NCBI GenBank assembly: GCA_009809945.1
Contig: WTPW01000371.1
Coordinates: 1-64,000 of the forward strand
Origin: Gigaspora margarita
Lineage: Eukaryota > Glomeromycota > Glomeromycetes > Diversisporales > Gigasporaceae
Direction of reading: 5' to 3'
Length of the DNA: 64,000 bases
The translations under genes were made by a program, and so were the position numbers. The notes under the pieces were generated by a model. That model made no database searches, had not been told where the DNA came from, and saw only the letters and a program-made list of their open reading frames with translations. Of the stretch, positions 59,146 to 64,000 are shown in pieces (position 1 is the stretch's first letter; each line of letters starts with the position of its first letter).

Positions 59146-59615
59146 CAGTGATGATCTCAAATTGTATTACCCTTGATATAATCACTTATAATTTTGATTG
59201 ACCAAAAAAGTAAATAAATATTTTTAAATGTCTATAAAAAAGTTTTTGCCTTGTGGTTAGGGTTAGGGTTAGGGTTAGCTTTTTGATATAGTTAGAAGGT
59301 CTTTTATATATAGATATCACTTACATTATAGTTACACAAACTAGTTGTTTGTTATGTGATTGATCTGTATCATCTGATTTTGTTATGCTCTTCTGACTGC
59401 TCAAAATTCTCTGGTAATTATATTGAGGGTGACACGATTTGTGATTATCACTGGGCTTACTCTTCTTTAAGTGCCCCCATTTATTATAGCATCAGTAAAT
59501 TATTATGGTTTCGCCTTTTTAGTTTGTTTGTTATACGCATGAAAAATCATGTAGACAGGATTTGAGAATCAATGCTCAGTGTTTACAAACATATATAACA
59601 AATTATATATATAAG
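59146..59615. repeat. Fragment of the BTB-TLDc upstream repeat with TTAGGG run
   Basis: 59,255-59,278 holds about four TTAGGG repeats. 59,275-59,325 matches 38,000-38,050. 59,480-59,615 is the upstream repeat found before copies B and D. The continuation of that repeat (AAGGTGCGATG...) is at 62,496, before copy G, so the two were once adjacent. Confidence 0.65.
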
Positions 59616-59905
59616 CCCCTATAACAAATTCCAGCACAGAATGGTACTGCAATACATGAAAAAATTTGGATATGGAACCATATGAACCTGCACATAAATC
59701 TATACGAGACAATGTATGAGAAAGCATGTTTACAGCACGTAAAAGGGCGCAGTTTCTGTGAAACAGTGCACGTACTAACATGCAATTTTATGTGTTATCG
59801 CATGCATTGTCTCATGCATATTTATGTGCAGGTAACATATAATAGCATATATCCATACATAACACATAATAACATATATTCGTATATACATTTATATTAT
59901 TATTT

Positions 59906-60010
59906 TATTAACTAAATTTTATAATTTTATTAACTAAATTTTGTAATTTTTATTAATTAAATTTTATATTTTATTAACTAAATTTTATTATTTAATAATT
60001 AAATTTATAA
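59906..60010. repeat. TTAACTAAATTTTATAATTTTA tandem repeat
   Basis: About five degenerate units of roughly 21-23 bp of A/T sequence; no other content. Confidence 0.75.
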
Positions 60011-60510
60011 TAAGAATACTTTAATTTAATAATTTACATGCCAAATAAGAAAATACCTTTAATTACTAAAAATATTTTAAAAATAACCCAGCAACTAATA
60101 ATATCGAAAAAAAGACAAAGTAAAGCAATAGTATCAAAATGAAAGGTTCAAAAAAAAACAAAATGACTACTCTAGCAATAACTCCAATAGTAACAACTCC
60201 AATTTTGGCAACTCTAATGGCAATAACTCAAGGGAGATACTAGAATGTAATAATATACTGAAAGTAAATAAAATTGAAGAAAAAAATAATAGTAAGAAAA
60301 AAAAGCTTTAATACCTCAAAAATGATGAAAAAACATATACCAAAAATGATAGTGATTCCAAAAGAGCAACTTGCAAGACAATAACTCCAAAGGATAACTT
60401 CAAAAGCAATGACAATAACTAAAAAAAATTATATGAAAATTAGTGAGTTGTAAAAAAAAATTATAAAAATAAAAGAAAAACAAAAAAAAAATAGGATTTA
60501 TTAATTTTGT

Positions 60511-60802
60511 GCACCGTGCACAGCTGTGCACCCCATAAAAACAAATACAAACAATAATTAGAACAACTATGCACCCCATAGTAACAAATTCAAACAATAA
60601 TAGGGTTAAGGTTAGGGTTAGGGTTGGGTTGGTTAGAAGTAGGATTAGAATTAAATTTAAAATTTAAAGGTATCATTGCGAGAGGAGCATTTTTGTTAAA
60701 AGTGCATCAGGGGTTACCATAGTAAAATTTTGAGATTGTAATAGGAGTTATTCTAGTAAAACCTTAAAAACTTATAGGGGTGCACAGCTGTGCATGTGCA
60801 CA
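60511..60802. mobile_element. ~290-bp inverted-repeat element with GTGCACAGCTGTGCAC ends
   Basis: Both ends carry CGTGCACAGCTGTGCACCCC or its near complement, about 28 bp, itself containing a palindrome. A degenerate TTAGGG run lies at 60,604-60,635 in the interior. The target duplication is unclear. Confidence 0.6.
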
Positions 60803-60946
60803 TCTTAAATAGCCCTAAAAAAATAAAATAAGTAAGTAAATATTTATTTACTTACAAATCAAATGTAATTTGTGCGCGTCAAAGCACAGAAATTATTATT
60901 GTTAAATGCAAAAAAAACAAAAAAATAAAAAAGTGCGCGTCAATGC

Positions 60947-61372
60947 NNNNNNNNNNNNNNNNNNNNNNNNNNNNNNNNNNNNNNNNNNNNNNNNNNNNNN
61001 NNNNNNNNNNNNNNNNNNNNNNNNNNNNNNNNNNNNNNNNNNNNNNNNNNNNNNNNNNNNNNNNNNNNNNNNNNNNNNNNNNNNNNNNNNNNNNNNNNNN
61101 NNNNNNNNNNNNNNNNNNNNNNNNNNNNNNNNNNNNNNNNNNNNNNNNNNNNNNNNNNNNNNNNNNNNNNNNNNNNNNNNNNNNNNNNNNNNNNNNNNNN
61201 NNNNNNNNNNNNNNNNNNNNNNNNNNNNNNNNNNNNNNNNNNNNNNNNNNNNNNNNNNNNNNNNNNNNNNNNNNNNNNNNNNNNNNNNNNNNNNNNNNNN
61301 NNNNNNNNNNNNNNNNNNNNNNNNNNNNNNNNNNNNNNNNNNNNNNNNNNNNNNNNNNNNNNNNNNNNNNNN
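60947..61372. other. Assembly gap (426 N)
   Basis: A run of N bordered on the right by the 24-bp palindromic satellite. The gap presumably covers more satellite. Open frames crossing it are meaningless. Confidence 0.99.
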
Positions 61373-61740
61373 TGATCGTTAAGATTCTTAACGATATGAT
61401 CGTTAAGAATCTTAACGATATGATCATTAAGATTCTTAATGATATGATCGTTAAGAATCTTAACGATATGATCATTAAGATTCTTAACGAAATGATCGTT
61501 AAGAATCTTAATGATATGATCATTAAGAATGATCGTTAAGAATCTTAATGGTACGATCGTTAAGATTCTTAATGATATGATCGTTAAGAATCTTAAAGAT
61601 ATGATCATTAAGATTCTTAATGATATGATCGTTAAGAATCATCGTTAAGAATCTTAACGACATGATCATTAGAATCTTAACGATATGATCATTAAGAATG
61701 ATCGTTAAGAATCTTAATGATATGATCATTAAGAATCTTA
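61373..61740. repeat. 24-bp palindromic satellite
   Basis: Tandem units of TGATCGTTAAGAATCTTAAC + GATA. The core CGTTAAGAATCTTAACG is an almost perfect palindrome. The array continues right of an inserted MITE (61,968 onward) and probably into the N gap. Confidence 0.9.
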
Positions 61741-61967
61741 TAGCGCTTTGCAAAAAACTGTGACCCTGTGATTTCACGGTGATGATGGTGGAAAAATTAC
61801 TGAGATTTTAATTATTATTGATCATAATTTTCAATCAACGAGTCTATATTTTATCTAAAATCTTTAAAATTCTTAAAGAATCGAAAAATCCACAAGAATT
61901 GGCTGATTTCTCGTGATTTTACATGACATCATGATCTGCAAAGGTCACACATTTTTGCAAAGCGCTA
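61741..61967. mobile_element. 227-bp MITE inserted in the satellite (TA target)
   Basis: The ends TAGCGCTTTGCAAAAA and the complement are flanked by TA on both sides. Removing the element and one TA restores AAGAATCTTAATGATATGAT, exactly the surrounding satellite unit. TA target duplication is typical of Tc1/mariner MITEs. Confidence 0.9.
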
Positions 61968-61989
61968 TAATGATATGATCGTTAAAAAT

Positions 61990-62300
61990 GGTCGTTAAGA
62001 ATCTTAACGATTGTGCACATCAGCACACGAAAATTATGAACGTTAAGAATCTTAACGATTGTGCACTTCAGTGTACAAAATTGTGATCGTTAAGGAATCT
62101 TAACGATTGTGATGACCGTGANGTCAGTGCACTGAAATTATGATCGTTAAGAATCTTAACGATTGTGCACGTCAGTGCACGAAAATTATAATCGTTAAGA
62201 ATCTTAACAATTGTGCACGTCAGTGCACGGAAATTATGATCTTTAAGAATCTTAACGATTGTGCACGTTAATGCACGGAAATCATGTGATCATAAAGATT
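61990..62300. repeat. 48-bp compound satellite
   Basis: Five to six units combine the TTAAGAATCTTAACGATT palindrome with a second palindrome GTGCACGTCAGTGCAC and a GAAAATTATGATC spacer. One N at 62,122. It grades into degenerate GTGCACG / CCGTGCAGT motifs up to about 62,430. Confidence 0.85.
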
Positions 62301-62584
62301 AATACACGTCAATATATGGATATAATACTATGCACGATAGTGCACGGATTTCAATTTTTCGTGTGATAACGTGTATTAAATTTTTTGGATGATCAGTTTC
62401 CGTGCAGTTTCCGTGCAGTGATTTTGAAACCCGTGCTTACCCGCATACAATTTCGTATTTATGCATGTATTTCCGTGTATCGAGTTTTCATAGGGAAGGT
62501 GCGATGTGATGATATGTGAAAAACAAGTAATGCATCACTATACATGATGAATAGAATCATGAGGACCGATCAGACGTCAATAAT

Positions 62585-62620
62585 TGTATAAAAATGAAAC
62601 TTTGTATCACCTTTACAATA
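62585..62620 (+). promoter_or_regulatory. Conserved 5' block of copy G
   Basis: TGTATAAAAATG followed by AAACTTTGTATCACCTTTAC, the family upstream block, about 60-95 bp before the ATG. Confidence 0.4.
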
Positions 62621-62677
62621 TTAAATGTCTCCATTATACTCCGGATGATCATTTTAACTTTATCAAAAGAAAAACAA

Positions 62678-64000
62678 ATGACTTTGGAATTTTTTAAAAA
62701 ACTTTCAAATAATTATCTTGAGCTTCTTGACGATGAAGAAGATTTCAATGTCATAACTAATGTTGGCGAATCTTCAAATGCTAAAATATTTCGGGCGCAT
62801 TCGGCAATTTTAAAATATCGATCATTGTATTTTCGTAATGAGTTGACAAACATTAACAGAGATAAGAATAACATTAAAACGGTTAATCTAAATAATGTTA
62901 CTATTCAGCAATTTGAAATTATTATCAAGTAATTAAATAATATTCTTATTTATAATCTTGTGAAATTTAAAATATTTTAAAAATTGCTAAAAGTATTAAC
63001 ATAATATAAATTTAATTTAAGATATATCTATGGTGGAATAATTTTATTAGAAGATCATGATACTTCATTTATTTTTGACCTCATGATTACTACTTGTGAA
63101 TTTTTATTTGAAGAGCTGGCCAAGCGTCTTGAAATTTATTTGATTGAAACCAAGGCATCGTGGCTTCGATTACATTTTTCTGATGTATATCAAAAAAGTT
63201 TTCAAAATAATAAATTTCAGGAATTACAAAATTGGTGTAATGATAATATAGTAAAGCACCCAGAAAAGTTTTTTGAATCAGAAGATTTTACATCAATTCA
63301 AGAAAATGCATTAATCTCGGTTATTAAACGAGATGACTTACAAATGGAAGAAGTAAAAATTTGGAAACGAGTTATTGAATGGGGAGTTGCACAAAATACA
63401 GGCATTCCATCTGAGCCTACAATTGGTCTAATGAAAATGTTTTAACTATGAAGACAACTTTACAAAATTGTTTACCTTTTATTCGTTATTTTCAAATATC
63501 TAGTGAAAACGTTATTGACCATTTACAACCATATAGACGAATTCTAAATGATAATTTATGGGATGATATAATTAAAAGACTTTTATTTCCAAACAAACCG
63601 ATATTATCAGTAATTCTTCCACCTCGTGTAGTTTTAACACAAACATTACCGCCCAGAACGACAGAGCCATTTTCAACGATCATTAATGAATCACAGTCGG
63701 CTGAAATTACTTCATGGATTGATAAAAAGGCTGATGTATACACTGCAACAAATAACCCATATGAATTTAAATTACTTCTTCGTGGAACCAGAGATGGTTT
63801 TACTCCCACTTCATTTTGGAATTTATGCGATAGACAAACAAATGTCGTTGTGGTTGTGAAGGTTAAAGATACTGATGAAATTCTTGGTGGGTATAATCCA
63901 GTTGGCTGGAATAACAGTCATCAATACATTAATTGCGATGAGTGCTTTATTTTTTCATTGAAAAATGGTACTATTCAAAATTCTATTTTAAGTCGAGTGA
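62678..64000 (+). CDS. BTB-BACK-TLDc copy G, partial, one frameshift
   Basis: Exon 1 (62678-62928, MTLEFFKKLSNNYLELLDDE) and exon 2 (from 63022) are joined by the family 93-bp intron. The frame runs through BTB and BACK to about 63,418, where one A is missing (GAGCCTACAATTGG against GAGCCTAACAATTGG in copy B) and the frame stops at 63,445. One frame over, the sequence stays open through the linker and TLDc (LLLRGTRDGFTPTSFWNLCD, EILGGYNPVGW) to the window edge. A single lesion in an otherwise intact gene could be a sequencing error or a very young pseudogene. The 3' end lies outside the window. The 5' flank is displaced by the 2.9-kb insertion, but the promoter block is kept. Confidence 0.8.
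62929..63021 (+). other. Intron of BTB-TLDc copy G (93 bp)
   Basis: Donor AA|GTAATTAAAT, acceptor TTTAATTTAAG|ATATATC, phase 2, same position as in the other copies. Confidence 0.88.

Larger units (their letters stand above)
59616..62495. mobile_element. ~2.9-kb insertion splitting the copy G 5' flank
   Basis: In copy B the flank reads ATATATAAGGTGCGATG. Here ATATATAAG (59,615) and AAGGTGCGATG (62,496) are separated by 2,880 bp. The ends CCCCTATAACAAA and (reverse) CCCTATGAAAACT are weakly similar, and AAG occurs on both sides, suggesting a 3-bp duplication. The contents are AT-rich repeats, MITEs, palindromic satellites and a 426-N gap. No coding sequence is seen, but the gap could hide some. 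Confidence 0.5.

Noticed and set aside
59255-59278. TTAGGG repeats as a telomere
   Set aside because: Only about four units, internal, with unrelated sequence on both sides. A similar degenerate run at 60,604 lies inside a MITE. Too short for a telomere.
60879-61608. Long frames of about 200 codons around 61 kb
   Set aside because: They run through 426 N and a palindromic 24-bp satellite, so the length is an artefact.
1-64000. CRISPR arrays, operons, prophage or bacterial mobile elements
   Set aside because: Introns, TLDc/BTB genes, SINE and hAT/Tc1 elements show eukaryotic DNA. None of the tandem arrays has the repeat-spacer form of CRISPR.

Overview
This window is AT-rich (my impression is roughly 70-75% A+T), intron-bearing eukaryotic DNA packed with transposon debris. 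It looks like an arbuscular mycorrhizal fungus (Glomeromycotina, Rhizophagus-like). The grounds are a local expansion of BTB-BACK-TLDc genes, a family known to be greatly expanded there, short AT-rich GT-AG introns, a fungal-type P450, and very many hAT, Tc1 and MITE insertions. No bacterial features, rRNA or convincing tRNA gene were found. The species assignment is inference.

Layout. 1-3.8 kb holds MITE-type repeats and no gene. 3.85-5.14 kb is the one clean single-exon gene, an orphan protein of 429 aa with a C-terminal membrane anchor. 6.44-7.37 kb is a hAT-type non-autonomous element with a perfect 8-bp target duplication. 7.7-9.6 kb is a cytochrome P450 gene broken by several single-base frameshifts. 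11.7-13.25 kb is an intact BTB-BACK-TLDc gene (copy A, minus strand). 13.5-17.5 kb is repeat DNA. 18.39-26.14 kb is a gene-free 7.7-kb insertion carrying minisatellites and a palindromic satellite. 28.3-31.1 kb is a BTB-TLDc pseudogene (copy B, plus) split by a hAT-type element. 33.65-35.18 kb is an intact BTB-TLDc gene (copy C, minus). 35.4-40.4 kb is nested repeats, including a tRNA-derived SINE inside a fold-back element. 41.37-42.73 kb is a decayed Tc1/mariner element. 46.6-48.1 kb (copy D, plus) and 50.55-52.08 kb (copy E, minus) are damaged BTB-TLDc copies. 52.8-59.1 kb is copy F, riddled with transposons, next to a 2.65-kb hAT element with a dead transposase. 59.6-62.5 kb is a satellite-rich insertion with a 426-N gap. 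62.7 kb to the end is copy G, cut by the window edge.

The main large-scale structure is a direct segmental duplication. Block I (about 17.47-18.39 plus 26.14-35.36 kb) matches block II (about 40.98-52.25 kb), and each carries a convergent pair of BTB-TLDc genes (B>/<C and D>/<E). Copy A is a third relative of the C/E half. The paralogous blocks act as empty-site references, so several insertions and their target duplications can be read directly.

Only three protein genes look functional or nearly so: the orphan, copy A and copy C. BTB-TLDc proteins are expected to act as Cullin-3 substrate adaptors or signalling scaffolds. The window does not show a pathway or operon; its biology is gene-family birth and death driven by duplication and transposons.
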